DNA from: Mesopusillimonas faecipullorum
GTDB lineage: Bacteria; Pseudomonadota; Gammaproteobacteria; Burkholderiales; Burkholderiaceae_B
DNA length: 64,000 nucleotides
Direction of reading: 5' to 3'
Assembly: GCF_020539505.1 (NCBI RefSeq)
Contig: NZ_JACDXW010000001.1
Span: forward strand, 496,001-560,000
Shown here piece after piece: positions 19,434-28,410 of this stretch. Position numbers and translations under genes: made by a program. Position 1 is the stretch's first letter. The number at the start of each line of letters is the position of its first letter. The notes under the pieces are model-generated. The model was not told the origin of the DNA and did not search any database. It saw only the letters and a program-made list of their open reading frames with translations.

Positions 19434-22215
19434 GGTGCCCCCCTTCCGCGTTTTGTTCGGGTGCCGCCATCATGGCTTGCACCGCACGCTCCATCCTCAT
19501 GCTGCGCGATCCCTTTACCAATATATGTGCCTCGCGCTCTCGCGCCAGACGATCGATCAGCAGCTCCATGTCCTGGAAGGCCTCGGCGGCCTCCCCAAAA
19601 GCCTGGGCTGCCAATTCGGCCGATGGGCCGAAAGTCAATAAAACATCCAATCCTTTCTTTCGGGCGTAGCTGCCGACCTCGGCATGCATGAGCGGGCCCT
19701 GTTCGCCCACTTCGCCCATATCACCCAACACCAACACTTTGCGCCCCGCCACCTGGGCCAACACGTCGATAGCTGCCAGCACGGAATCTGGATTGGCGTT
19801 GTAAGTGTCGTCAATCAGCGTTTGACCCGAAGGCAGGCTGTGTACTTGCATACGCCCGCTGACAGAGGTGAAGTTTTCTAGACCGGCGCAGATGAGATGG
19901 GCCGGCACGCCGACGGCGTAAGCGCATGCAGCAGCCGCCAAGGCGTTGTTAACGTTGTGTATACCGGGCACCTGCAACTGCACCACACCCTGCTCACCAT
20001 CCGGAAGATGCAAGGTGAACACGGAACCCTGCGCCAGCTGACGGATATCACTTGCGTGCACACCCCGCTCCACCGCGAGGCCAAAACCCAGCCTGCGGCA
20101 ATGGCGGCTCAGATCTTCCCATAGCGAAAAGAACTCATCGTCGCCCGGATGCACCGCCACGCCTTCTTTATCCAAGAAGGCAAATACGCTGCCGTTTTCT
20201 TGAGCCACAGCCTGCACCGACAGCATGAACTCTTGATGCTCGCGCTGCGCATTGTTAACCAGCGCCACGGTAGGCTGAGCCATGCTTGCCAGCACTTTGA
20301 TCTCGCCGGGGTGATTCATGCCCAACTCGACCACAGCGGCGCGATGCTCTGCACTCAAACGCAGCAGGGTCAGGGGAACGCCCAGTTCATTATTCAGATT
20401 ACCTCGCGTCCATAGCACGGCCTCTTCACCCTGCCAGGCACGCAAAATAGAGGCAATCATCTCTTTGGTCGTAGTCTTGCCATTGCTACCCGTGACGGCG
20501 ATGACCGGCAGATCAAAGCGCGCACGCCAAGCCTGGCCCAGCTTACCCAGCGCCGCCCGCGTGTCACCCACCTCCAGTTGCCGCAGCTTGGCCTCTGGGC
20601 GCACACGCTCGACGATTGCGGCGCCCGCACCAGCGGCCTGCGCCGTCTCTAAATAGTCATGACCATCGAAGCGCTCGCCGCGCAAAGCCAGAAACAGCTG
20701 ATCAGTCTGAATGCGACGGGTGTCGGTTTCCAAGGTGACGCCGTCACGCAGTGCCAAGGCCAGCTCGGCCCATACCCTATCATCAAAGGGCTGGCGTTGG
20801 CCGTTGATTTCCTGGTAGGTTTCGTGCCCCTTACCCGCAATCAATACCACGTCACGCGACTCTGCCCGCCACACGGCAGCCAATATCGCCAATGCACGGT
20901 CGGCCTCAACCTGATAGCGTCGGCCCATCATGCCAATCTCGATATCCTGCAGGATCTGCTCGGGGTTCTCGCTGCGCGGGTTATCTGAAGTCAATAAGGC
21001 GTGGTCGGCGCCTTGTGCGGCAATACGGCCCATCATGGGGCGCTTGCCGCGATCCCGGTCGCCACCGCATCCGAATACGCACCACAAGCGGCCTTGGCGA
21101 CTGGCGGCGGTTTCGCGCAGGGCCTCCAGCGCACGCTCTAGCGCGTCGGGGGTATGTGCATAGTCGACGACGACCAAGGGTGCTTGCTCACGCGCACCTG
21201 GCCACGCCACGGTTTGCAGACGCCCAGCCACAGGCCTTAGCTCGCCCAGCACTCGGGCGGTACGCTGCGTAGACCAGCCCAGACTGGACAGTACTGCGGC
21301 AACCAACAGCATGTTGGAAATATTATGCCGGCCCACGACACGCGTGACGATCTGTGCCGTTCCCGCCCCTGTCAGCAAATTGAAAACCAGGCCGCGAGCC
21401 CCGGTGTGCAAGTCACCGGCCCGGAAATCCGCAGTCGAGCCTTCCACCAAGGAATAAGTGAAGACATGAGCCGGATTCAGGATTTCGATCAGCGCACGCC
21501 CTGCGGCGTCATCCACGTTGATGACGGCACGGCGAATTTCGGGCCGCGTAAACAGGCGAAACTTGGCATCTTGGTAAGCTTCCAAGGTGCCGTGATAGTC
21601 GAGGTGGTCGTGCGTCAGATTGGTGAATGCAGCGACTTCTATGCGTACGCCGTCCAGCCGGCCTTGCTCTATGCCTATGGATGACGCTTCTATGGCCACG
21701 ACTTGCGCACCCGCGGCACGCAGCGCAGCCAACTGACGATGCAAACTCAACACATCGGGCGTGGTCAAAAGGCCGGGCAGCGCCGAACCATCAGGCATGA
21801 CCATCCCAAGGGTGCCAATGGCGCCGCTAGGCACGCCGTCATGACGCAATGCAGTCGCTATCCACTGTGAAACCGAGGTCTTGCCGTTTGTGCCCGTCGT
21901 TGCCACCACCGTCATGGCCTCGGAAGGCATGCCATACCAGCAATGCGCTATTTCACCCAGCAACTCGCTCAAGTCCGGCACGCTCAGGAGAGGCACACCA
22001 TTGGTCTGCGGGACCGGCTCACCCGGCTGAGCTTGCAACACGATAGCAGCCGCGCCTTGCGCCAAGGCCTCATCCACGTGTTGGCGTCCGTCTCCCGATT
22101 TTCCCGGGCACGCGAAAAACACATCGCCCGCAGATAGGCGGCGGGAGTCTAGATGCAAATGGGCCGAAGCGGACACCCGCTCTTTGAGCCAATCGAGTAC
22201 TTCGTGCGCCTTCAT
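19423..22215 (-). CDS. murE-murF: Fused MurE-MurF ligase (meso-DAP-adding and D-Ala-D-Ala-adding enzymes)
   Basis: One 930-codon frame encodes two consecutive ligases of the cytoplasmic murein pathway. Residues 1 to about 485 are MurE: ATP loop TGTNGKTS (107-114), the carbamylatable lysine in YQDAKFRLF (K218) and the specificity motif DNPR (411-414), which marks meso-diaminopimelate as substrate. From about residue 490 the chain is MurF, with [25 protein letters not shown] and ATP loop TGSNGKTTT (575-583). MurF lacks its usual first 20 or so residues, the junction being [16 protein letters not shown] MurE-MurF fusion is known from Bordetella and relatives. There is no stop or frameshift at the junction. 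It overlaps ftsI by 4 nt. Confidence 0.98.
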   Translation of the reverse strand: MKAHEVLDWLKERVSASAHLHLDSRRLSAGDVFFACPGKSGDGRQHVDEALAQGAAAIVLQAQPGEPVPQTNGVPLLSVPDLSELLGEIAHCWYGMPSEAMTVVATTGTNGKTSVSQWIATALRHDGVPSGAIGTLGMVMPDGSALPGLLTTPDVLSLHRQLAALRAAGAQVVAIEASSIGIEQGRLDGVRIEVAAFTNLTHDHLDYHGTLEAYQDAKFRLFTRPEIRRAVINVDDAAGRALIEILNPAHVFTYSLVEGSTADFRAGDLHTGARGLVFNLLTGAGTAQIVTRVVGRHNISNMLLVAAVLSSLGWSTQRTARVLGELRPVAGRLQTVAWPGAREQAPLVVVDYAHTPDALERALEALRETAASRQGRLWCVFGCGGDRDRGKRPMMGRIAAQGADHALLTSDNPRSENPEQILQDIEIGMMGRRYQVEADRALAILAAVWRAESRDVVLIAGKGHETYQEINGQRQPFDDRVWAELALALRDGVTLETDTRRIQTDQLFLALRGERFDGHDYLETAQAAGAGAAIVERVRPEAKLRQLEVGDTRAALGKLGQAWRARFDLPVIAVTGSNGKTTTKEMIASILRAWQGEEAVLWTRGNLNNELGVPLTLLRLSAEHRAAVVELGMNHPGEIKVLASMAQPTVALVNNAQREHQEFMLSVQAVAQENGSVFAFLDKEGVAVHPGDDEFFSLWEDLSRHCRRLGFGLAVERGVHASDIRQLAQGSVFTLHLPDGEQGVVQLQVPGIHNVNNALAAAACAYAVGVPAHLICAGLENFTSVSGRMQVHSLPSGQTLIDDTYNANPDSVLAAIDVLAQVAGRKVLVLGDMGEVGEQGPLMHAEVGSYARKKGLDVLLTFGPSAELAAQAFGEAAEAFQDMELLIDRLAREREAHILVKGSRSMRMERAVQAMMAAPEQNAEGGHHVA

Positions 22216-23948
22216 CGGCGTACCTCCATTTGCGGGCCTGACGCCATTAACTCATCAATACCGGCATCGGGCTGCACGCCCAGGCGACGCAAACTGCTGC
22301 CGACAATTTCAGCAAAGACAGGCGCCGCGACCCTGCCGCCGTAGTAAGCCCCTGCCGTGGGCTCGTCTATGCTGATCGCCACGACGATGCGGGGGTCGGA
22401 AACAGGGGCAAAGCCTACAAAAGAGCTGCGGTAACGATTCTTGCTGTACTGGCCATTGACGATCTTGCGCGCTGTTCCGCTTTTACCAGCCACCCGATAG
22501 CCTTGCACCTGCGCCAACTTGGCGCCGTCGGGCCCAGCGGCGGCTTCGAGCATGGCACGTACAGCGGCAGCGACTTCGGGGGTATATACCTGCACGGAAG
22601 TGGCTTTACCTTCGCGACGCAACAGCGACAGCGAAACCATATCGCCGTCGCGAGCAAAAACGCTGTAAGCCTGGGCCATCTGCAGCAACGAAACAGATAG
22701 ACCATAGCCATAGGCCATCGTGGCCCGCTCTATGGGACGCCAACGCTCCCAAGGACGCAAGCGTCCGGAAGCCACGCCGGGGAAACTGGTCTGGGGCGCA
22801 CGGCCAAAACCCAACTCGGTAAACTTATTCCACATTTCCTGAGAGCTCAGGCGTTCGGAAATCATCGTCATGCCGATATTGCTGGAGCGACGCAACACGC
22901 CCGCCACATCCAGAGGCCCATTGCGGGAAACATCGGAAATGGTCGAACCTTGATAGCGGTACTGACCGTTACCTGTCTCGAAAATAGTGCGCGAGGTAAT
23001 CCGTTTAAGATCCAGCGCCAACGCAACAGTGAACGGCTTCATGATAGAGCCAGGTTCGAAAGTATCTGTAATGACGCGATTGCGCAGTGCGCCGCCCTTG
23101 CGGGCATCACGGTCGTTCGAATCGTAAGTGGGCAAGTTGGCCAGCGCCAGAATCTCGCCCGTTCGCACATCAAGAACCACCGCAGCCGCCGCACTGGCCT
23201 TGTTGTCCTCCATGGCCTTGGCAATCGCGGAATAGGTCGCGAACTGCAAGCCCGCATCGATGGACAAATGCAGATCTTGACCGTCTACGGGAGGCACGAC
23301 GGCGCGCACGTCCTCGACCACACGACCCAAACGGTCTTTGATGACGCGTCGACTGCCCGGTTGCCCGGACAAAGCTGAATCAAAGGTCAGTTCAACGCCT
23401 TCCAGACCCTTGTCTTCTATATTGGTAAAACCCAGCACGTGGGCGGTTACACCCCCCTCTGGATAGAAGCGGCGCTCTTCGCTTTGCTGATGAATACCCG
23501 GCAACTTGAGGGTTTTGATTTCATCGGCCAGTTCGACAGCCACCTGCCGCTTGAGATAAACAAAGTTTTTATCTTCTACGGCCAGCCTCGCCTTGAGGTC
23601 TTTAAGCGGAAGCTCCAGCAAACCGGCCAGCTTCGCCATTTCGGCTTCTGGAATAGCTTTGGCGTCATCGGGTATGGCCCAGATAGCTCGCGCAGGCACG
23701 CTGGACGCCAACACAACGCCACTACGGTCTAGTATCTTGCCACGCGTAGCCGGCAGCACCAACGTGCGCTCGTAGCGCCTTTCACCCTGACGCTGCAAGA
23801 AGTCTTTGGACATACCCTGGAGGTACAAGGCCTTGCCAGCCAGGGTAAGAAAACCCAAGAACAACAGCACGACCACCAAACGCCCGCGCCACATGGGCAT
23901 CTGCACATTGTTCAGCGCGGGGGTAGAGTGAAAGCGGACACGCTTCAT
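22212..23948 (-). CDS. ftsI: Septal transpeptidase FtsI (PBP3)
   Basis: FtsI is the class B penicillin-binding protein that crosslinks septal murein with FtsW. The 578-residue protein has one transmembrane helix at about residues 23-43, an N-terminal pedestal with RGKILDRSG, and a transpeptidase domain with the three motifs S301-I-M-K304, S355-S-N357 and K489-S-G-T. The third motif is KSGT where E. coli PBP3 has KTGT, a common and functional variant. It overlaps ftsL and murE/F by 4 nt each. Confidence 0.99.
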   Translation of the reverse strand: MKRVRFHSTPALNNVQMPMWRGRLVVVLLFLGFLTLAGKALYLQGMSKDFLQRQGERRYERTLVLPATRGKILDRSGVVLASSVPARAIWAIPDDAKAIPEAEMAKLAGLLELPLKDLKARLAVEDKNFVYLKRQVAVELADEIKTLKLPGIHQQSEERRFYPEGGVTAHVLGFTNIEDKGLEGVELTFDSALSGQPGSRRVIKDRLGRVVEDVRAVVPPVDGQDLHLSIDAGLQFATYSAIAKAMEDNKASAAAAVVLDVRTGEILALANLPTYDSNDRDARKGGALRNRVITDTFEPGSIMKPFTVALALDLKRITSRTIFETGNGQYRYQGSTISDVSRNGPLDVAGVLRRSSNIGMTMISERLSSQEMWNKFTELGFGRAPQTSFPGVASGRLRPWERWRPIERATMAYGYGLSVSLLQMAQAYSVFARDGDMVSLSLLRREGKATSVQVYTPEVAAAVRAMLEAAAGPDGAKLAQVQGYRVAGKSGTARKIVNGQYSKNRYRSSFVGFAPVSDPRIVVAISIDEPTAGAYYGGRVAAPVFAEIVGSSLRRLGVQPDAGIDELMASGPQMEVRR

Positions 23949-24232
23949 TGAGTGCCCCCTTGCGCCATGCTGGCATCTTCCATATAGATGATGCGGTCAG
24001 GGCCGACAGAAGTCATGCCCAGTTCTTTTCGTGCAATCGTGTCGGTACGCGCATTGCGCGCAAGCTCAGCCCGTTCTAATTGCAAGCGGCGCCAATCGGT
24101 CTCCAGATCACGCTCTTTCGCTGAGAGAACCTCAGTCGCCACGAACAGCTGGCGCGACTGAAACCGCGCCGTGACCAAGGAAATGGCAGACAACATCAGC
24201 AGAACAGCCAGTACCATGCTTAAACGCCCCAT
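23945..24232 (-). CDS. ftsL: Cell division protein FtsL
   Basis: A 95-residue bitopic protein: a hydrophobic helix (MVLAVLLMLSAISLV) right at the N terminus, then a coiled-coil-like region (TEVLSAKERDLETDWRRLQLERAEL) and a short tail. Sequence identity among FtsL proteins is low, so the call rests on size, topology, the RKELGM segment and position between rsmH and ftsI. Its ATG shares one base with the rsmH stop (TGATG), and its stop overlaps ftsI as ATGA. Confidence 0.95.
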   Translation of the reverse strand: MGRLSMVLAVLLMLSAISLVTARFQSRQLFVATEVLSAKERDLETDWRRLQLERAELARNARTDTIARKELGMTSVGPDRIIYMEDASMAQGGTQ

Positions 24233-25299
24233 CAGCCCGCCCTCCGGCGCTGCCGCGCTGCTTGCCCAGGAGGTTCGTAGGCCGGTAGGAAGGCGCTGGG
24301 CCCCTGCTCGGGCATGGGCTCAAGCGTGCGCTCAGCCACCCGCAATACAGCAGAACGCGCACGTGGGTTGCCCGCCACTTCTTCGGCGTCTGGCAACACG
24401 CGGGCCAAGGGCTGCAAGATAGGCTGGGGAAGATCTTTCTCTAGGATAGGCAGGCGCGACTGCGTCGCATCGCGACGACGCGCTGCTGCGATGCATTGCT
24501 TGACCATGCGATCTTCAAGAGAATGGAAACTGATCACCGACAGCCGCCCCCCCGGCGCGAGCAGTGTTAGCGCTGCCTCGAGGCCACGCGCGAGCTCTTC
24601 GATTTCTTGATTGATGTGAATCCGTAAAGCCTGAAAGGTACGGGTTGCCGGATGCTGACCTTTCTCGCGCGTGCGGACGACACCGGCGACGAGCTCGGCA
24701 AGTTCCCGCGTTGTGCGCAGCGGCTGGGGTTCGCGGCGAGCAACAATCGCCTTTGCAATCTGGAAAGCAAACCGTTCTTCGCCATAATTCGCTATGACCT
24801 CCCTGATCTGTTCAACATCGGCTTGCGCTAACCACTGCGCTGCCGTCATACCGCGGCTGGTATCCATGCGCATATCCAAAGGACCTTCGCGCATGAATGA
24901 AAAACCACGTTGTGCTTCATCGAGCTGCGGGGATGACACCCCGAGATCCAGCATGACGCCATCAACCTGCTCGATACCTTTTTCCGCCAGGGCTTGAACC
25001 ATGCTGGAAAACCCATCGTGCACAAATTGCACACGCGCATCTTCAGCCTGCAGGTCCTGCGCCACGGCAATCGCTTCGGGGTCCTTGTCGAATACGATCA
25101 GGCGCGCATCCGGCCCCAATTGCGAGAGCAACAAGCGAGAATGGCCACCACGCCCAAACGTGCCATCTATATAGACACCATCCGTTTGAGCCGCCTTCGT
25201 CAAGCCCGCGCCCGACGAACGACCCGCCTTATCGAATTGCGCGTCAATCAGCCCGTTTACCGTCGCCTCGAGCAGCACGGGTCGATGTTGGGGTTCCAT
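24232..25299 (-). CDS. rsmH: 16S rRNA (cytosine1402-N4)-methyltransferase RsmH
   Basis: RsmH (MraW) methylates C1402 of 16S rRNA using S-adenosylmethionine. The 355-residue sequence contains the SAM-binding [12 protein letters not shown], the [21 protein letters not shown] block, the [13 protein letters not shown] segment and the C-terminal [14 protein letters not shown]. Compared with the usual roughly 313 residues it has about 18 extra hydrophilic residues near position 25-42, between the [12 protein letters not shown] helix and the SAM motif, and a longer proline-rich tail. It starts 9 nt after mraZ. Confidence 0.98.
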   Translation of the reverse strand: MEPQHRPVLLEATVNGLIDAQFDKAGRSSGAGLTKAAQTDGVYIDGTFGRGGHSRLLLSQLGPDARLIVFDKDPEAIAVAQDLQAEDARVQFVHDGFSSMVQALAEKGIEQVDGVMLDLGVSSPQLDEAQRGFSFMREGPLDMRMDTSRGMTAAQWLAQADVEQIREVIANYGEERFAFQIAKAIVARREPQPLRTTRELAELVAGVVRTREKGQHPATRTFQALRIHINQEIEELARGLEAALTLLAPGGRLSVISFHSLEDRMVKQCIAAARRRDATQSRLPILEKDLPQPILQPLARVLPDAEEVAGNPRARSAVLRVAERTLEPMPEQGPSAFLPAYEPPGQAARQRRRAG

Positions 25300-25308
25300 G
25301 GACCGGCC

Positions 25309-25740
25309 TCAGAAGGAAAACTGATTCAAAGTGTCAGACGTCACCATGGTTGCCAAGTCCTCGGCCTCGCGCCGAGCCAACTCTGCGGCATCCCACAATT
25401 CGAAATGACTACCCATACCCAGCAACATGACTTCGCGCGTCAGCCCCGCCGCTTGCCGCAGCTCAGGCGCCACCAATATTCGGCCTGAGCCGTCCATCTC
25501 GACATCTTGGGCATTGCCCAGCAGCAAACGCTGCAAGGGGCGTGCCGACATCGGAAAGGCCGCAATCTGCTCGCGTTTTTGTTCCCACACCGTGCGTGGA
25601 TACACAAGCAAACAACCTTCGGGGCTACGTGTAAGGGTTAAACGCCCGGCCACCTGGGAAACGAGGACGTCACGATGCCGGGTGGGTACAGAAACCCTCC
25701 CTTTGGCATCTAGCGTCAACGCACTGCTTCCCTGAAACAC
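25309..25740 (-). CDS. mraZ: Transcriptional regulator MraZ, GTG start
   Basis: MraZ is the ring-forming repressor of the dcw operon it heads. The 143-residue product has two tandem MraZ/AbrB-type domains, each with the diagnostic DxxxR: DAKGRVSVP near the N terminus and DGSGRILVA in the middle. The start codon is GTG (FQGSSALTLD follows). Its leader carries the operator repeats described separately, which fits autoregulation. Confidence 0.98.
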   Translation of the reverse strand: MFQGSSALTLDAKGRVSVPTRHRDVLVSQVAGRLTLTRSPEGCLLVYPRTVWEQKREQIAAFPMSARPLQRLLLGNAQDVEMDGSGRILVAPELRQAAGLTREVMLLGMGSHFELWDAAELARREAEDLATMVTSDTLNQFSF

Positions 25741-25745
25741 GAACT

Positions 25746-25785
25746 TTCACCCCACTTTTTTGCACTAAATCCTACTTTTCTCCAC
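25746..25785 (-). promoter_or_regulatory. MraZ operator: four GTGGG-like repeats at 10-bp spacing
   Basis: Reading the minus strand toward mraZ, four units follow each other without gap: gtggagaaaa, gtaggattta, gtgcaaaaaa and gtggggtgaa. The 10-bp period of TGGG-like boxes is the known MraZ binding pattern upstream of mraZ operons. The array starts within the -10 box and ends 5 bp before the GTG start codon, so bound MraZ would block both promoter and leader. Confidence 0.85.
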
Positions 25786-25812
25786 TCTAAGGCATGGCGC
25801 GACGCCGGTCAA
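25784..25812 (-). promoter_or_regulatory. Main dcw promoter upstream of mraZ
   Basis: On the minus strand TTGACC (25807-25812) and TAGAGT (25784-25789) are separated by exactly 17 bp, a good sigma-70 arrangement. The predicted start is about 37 nt before mraZ. Its -10 overlaps the first MraZ box. Confidence 0.75.
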
Positions 25813-26077
25813 GCGACGTTGGCCGATTTTTTCAATGACAACAAGCACTTAGCGCACTTGCCAAAAACTCAATTTTAAAAATTCATATTGAAATCAAGTA
25901 ATTGGCAGAGGAACTAAAAGCGGTTTATTCACTACCCTTCGCCCTATCGGGAAGCTTCTTTTTCATTCCCTAACATTCTGCGGCTGAAAGCCACACGAAG
26001 GCACAAGTACGCCTTGCGCGTGCATCAGCACCCGCAAAAAGCGCATTACGAAGGAAGAAGCGGACCGAGAGCAGCCG
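25813..26077. other. Intergenic region upstream of the mraZ promoter, no gene seen
   Basis: The stretch between mraZ and gltL is 337 bp in total; beyond the mraZ promoter it contains an AT-rich block (about 25866-25925) that could be an UP-element or bent DNA. I see no convincing coding frame, RNA gene or T-tract terminator for gltL here. Confidence 0.6.
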
Positions 26078-26812
26078 CTAGTGTGACAAAATTTTGGAGA
26101 GAAACTGCTTGGCCCGGTCGGAGCGCTGCTCAGGGTTCTCGAAGAACTCGCTTTGGGTGCAATCTTCGACGATCTGGCCCGCATCCATGAAAATGACGCG
26201 GTCGGCCACTTTGCGAGCAAACCCCATTTCGTGGGTGACGACCATCATGGTCATGCCCTCTTTGGCCAAATCGACCATCACGTCCAGCACCTCATTGACC
26301 ATTTCCGGGTCCAGTGCCGAGGTTGGCTCATCGAACAGCATGGCGATGGGGTCCATGGCCAAGGCGCGCGCTATGGCCACACGTTGCTGCTGCCCGCCCG
26401 ATAGTTGCCCCGGGAATTTTTCTATGTGTTCGCTTAAACCCACACGCTCGAGCAAGGCACGAGCACGCTCAGCCGCTTCGGCCTGCGAGCGCCCCAAGAC
26501 TTTTACTTGGGCCAATGTCAGGTTCTGCATGACGGACAGATGAGGAAAAAGCTCGAAATGCTGAAACACCATGCCTATGCGTGAGCGCAGCTTGGGCAGG
26601 TCTGTACCCTTAGCCCCCACAGAAACACCGTCGATCCAGATTTCACCTTCTTGAAAAGGCTCCAAGGCGTTGGCTGTTTTGATCAGTGTGGATTTGCCTG
26701 AGCCCGAGGGCCCACACACGACAACAACCTCGCCCTTCTGGATGGTAGTGCTGCAATCGGTGAGCACTTGGAATGCGCCATACCATTTACTGACGTGTTT
26801 GAATTCGATCAC
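26078..26812 (-). CDS. gltL: Glutamate/aspartate ABC transporter ATPase (GltL type)
   Basis: The cytoplasmic ATPase of a polar amino acid importer. The 244-residue protein has Walker [10 protein letters not shown], the Q-loop, signature LSGGQQQR, Walker [15 protein letters not shown] and the switch VTHEMGFAR. Sequence style ([17 protein letters not shown], family PAAT) matches GltL and GlnQ; the paired permeases are of the GltJ/GltK type, which favours glutamate or aspartate. It is 17 nt after gltK in the same operon. Confidence 0.93.
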   Translation of the reverse strand: MIEFKHVSKWYGAFQVLTDCSTTIQKGEVVVVCGPSGSGKSTLIKTANALEPFQEGEIWIDGVSVGAKGTDLPKLRSRIGMVFQHFELFPHLSVMQNLTLAQVKVLGRSQAEAAERARALLERVGLSEHIEKFPGQLSGGQQQRVAIARALAMDPIAMLFDEPTSALDPEMVNEVLDVMVDLAKEGMTMMVVTHEMGFARKVADRVIFMDAGQIVEDCTQSEFFENPEQRSDRAKQFLSKILSH

Positions 26813-26829
26813 GAGTATCCTCCTTTGTC

Positions 26830-27519
26830 TCAGCGCGCCACGGCCATGCGGCGCTCTATCCGCTTGACCAGGCGAGATGCCGTGTAGGAAATCAAGAAAT
26901 AGACGAGCGCCGCGAACACGAACATCTCGACAAGACGGCCATCGCGCTGAGCCACGTTGCTGGCGGCCCCGAGAAAATCCGTCAGGGACAGCACATACAC
27001 CAGCGAGGTGTCTTGGAACAGCACAATCATTTGCATCAAGAGCAGCGGCGTCATATTACGAAAAGCCTGCGGAAGCACGACGCGGGCCATCACTTGGCGA
27101 TAGCTTAAGCCCAAGGCATAAGCCGCATCGGCCTGCCCCCTGGGAATGGACTGAATGCCGGCACGCATGATCTCGCAGAAATAGGCCGCTTCGAACAAGA
27201 TGAAGGTGATAAGCGCCGAGGTAAATCCCCCTACGGCAATGGGCCTTCCGGCTTGCATCAGCCAGCCCACGATATAAGGCACCAAGAAATAAAACCAAAA
27301 TATGATGAGAATAAGCGGCAAGGCCCGCATCAAATTGACGTAGCTAGCAGCCACGCTGGCAAGCATGCGATGGGACGATAGCCGCGTCAGCGCCAGCAGA
27401 GTACCCAGCACCACGGCACCCAAAGTGGCCAGCACCGTCAGCTTCAAGGTAAACACCAAGCCCTGCGCGAACAAGTAGGGCGCCGTGCGAAAGATGATTT
27501 CCCAATCAAAAGTGAACAT
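26830..27519 (-). CDS. gltK: Glutamate/aspartate ABC transporter permease (GltK type)
   Basis: One of two inner-membrane subunits. The 229-residue protein shows about five transmembrane helices and the EAA-type loop that contacts the ATPase ([39 protein letters not shown]). [18 protein letters not shown] is typical of polar amino acid permeases. It lies 9 nt after gltJ and 17 nt before gltL. Confidence 0.92.
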   Translation of the reverse strand: MFTFDWEIIFRTAPYLFAQGLVFTLKLTVLATLGAVVLGTLLALTRLSSHRMLASVAASYVNLMRALPLILIIFWFYFLVPYIVGWLMQAGRPIAVGGFTSALITFILFEAAYFCEIMRAGIQSIPRGQADAAYALGLSYRQVMARVVLPQAFRNMTPLLLMQMIVLFQDTSLVYVLSLTDFLGAASNVAQRDGRLVEMFVFAALVYFLISYTASRLVKRIERRMAVAR

Positions 27520-27528
27520 CTTCGCCCT

Positions 27529-28269
27529 TTACCTGGCCGTGCCCAAGTAGCCCGGCACACTGAAACGCTTTTCCAGATAGCGCATCAGCAACACCACAAC
27601 GAGATTGATCAGTAGATACAACACAGTGGCGGCAGCAAACGACTCGAATATCTGGAACGAGAACTCCTGCATGGCACGCGCCGCGCCGGTGATCTCCATC
27701 AGGCCTATGGTGAAGGCGATGGACGAGTTCTTGATGAGGTTTAAAGCTTCAGAGGTTAATGGGGGCAAAGTGATGCGCCCGGCAATAGGCAGCAACACAT
27801 GGCGGTATGCCTGCCACCGCGTCAAACCCAAGGCCGTCGCTGCCATATGCAAGCCGACGGGGATGGACTGAATACCCGTGCGCACCTGTTCGGCGATGCG
27901 AGCAGAAGTAAAAAGGCCCAAGCAAACGACTGCGGTCCAGAAGGTGCTCCAGAGGGGATCCATGGACTTGATGGCATCCCCCAAAGCAGCCGGCGTCACC
28001 TCGGGAAAAACAAAATACCAAAGAAACATCTGCACCAGCAGAGGAATATTGCGAAAAAGCTCAACATAGCCGGCGCATACGCGCGCCATCCAGGGGCCAC
28101 CGCCCACACGCAACACACCCACGACGACGCCAAGCGCCAGCGCGAGCCACCACGCGGCCACAGACACCCCCAGCGTCCAGTACAAGCCTCGAATCAAGGT
28201 GTACAAATAGGTGCCGGAGCCGTCCGGGGAAGGCTCGAAAAAAATCTTCCAGTTCCAGTTGTAGTCCAT
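27529..28269 (-). CDS. gltJ: Glutamate/aspartate ABC transporter permease (GltJ type)
   Basis: The partner permease, 246 residues. The chosen ATG gives MDYNWNWKIFF, matching the known GltJ N terminus (short tail with a WNW motif); the frame is open 17 codons earlier without similarity. EQVRTGIQSIPVGLHMAATALGLTRWQAYRHVLLP is the ATPase-contact loop. Upstream, where gltI for the glutamate-binding protein normally sits, there is instead ggt, 141 bp away and on the same strand. Confidence 0.92.
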   Translation of the reverse strand: MDYNWNWKIFFEPSPDGSGTYLYTLIRGLYWTLGVSVAAWWLALALGVVVGVLRVGGGPWMARVCAGYVELFRNIPLLVQMFLWYFVFPEVTPAALGDAIKSMDPLWSTFWTAVVCLGLFTSARIAEQVRTGIQSIPVGLHMAATALGLTRWQAYRHVLLPIAGRITLPPLTSEALNLIKNSSIAFTIGLMEITGAARAMQEFSFQIFESFAAATVLYLLINLVVVLLMRYLEKRFSVPGYLGTAR

Positions 28270-28410
28270 ATTGCGTTGCCGAAATAGGCCCTGCGCGCTT
28301 AGAAAAGGGCTGTGCTGCAAGCTTGTCGAAGGTAGAAAATGCCACCGCAGCTACCCGATAATAACGTAGCCATTCCGGCCACCCCTGTTTCAGCGCGCTC
28401 TTGGCCACCC

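Noticed and set aside
22470-22490. FtsI KSGT instead of KTGT as a sign of altered beta-lactam response
   Set aside because: KSGT is a frequent functional variant in penicillin-binding proteins; no conclusion follows from it alone.
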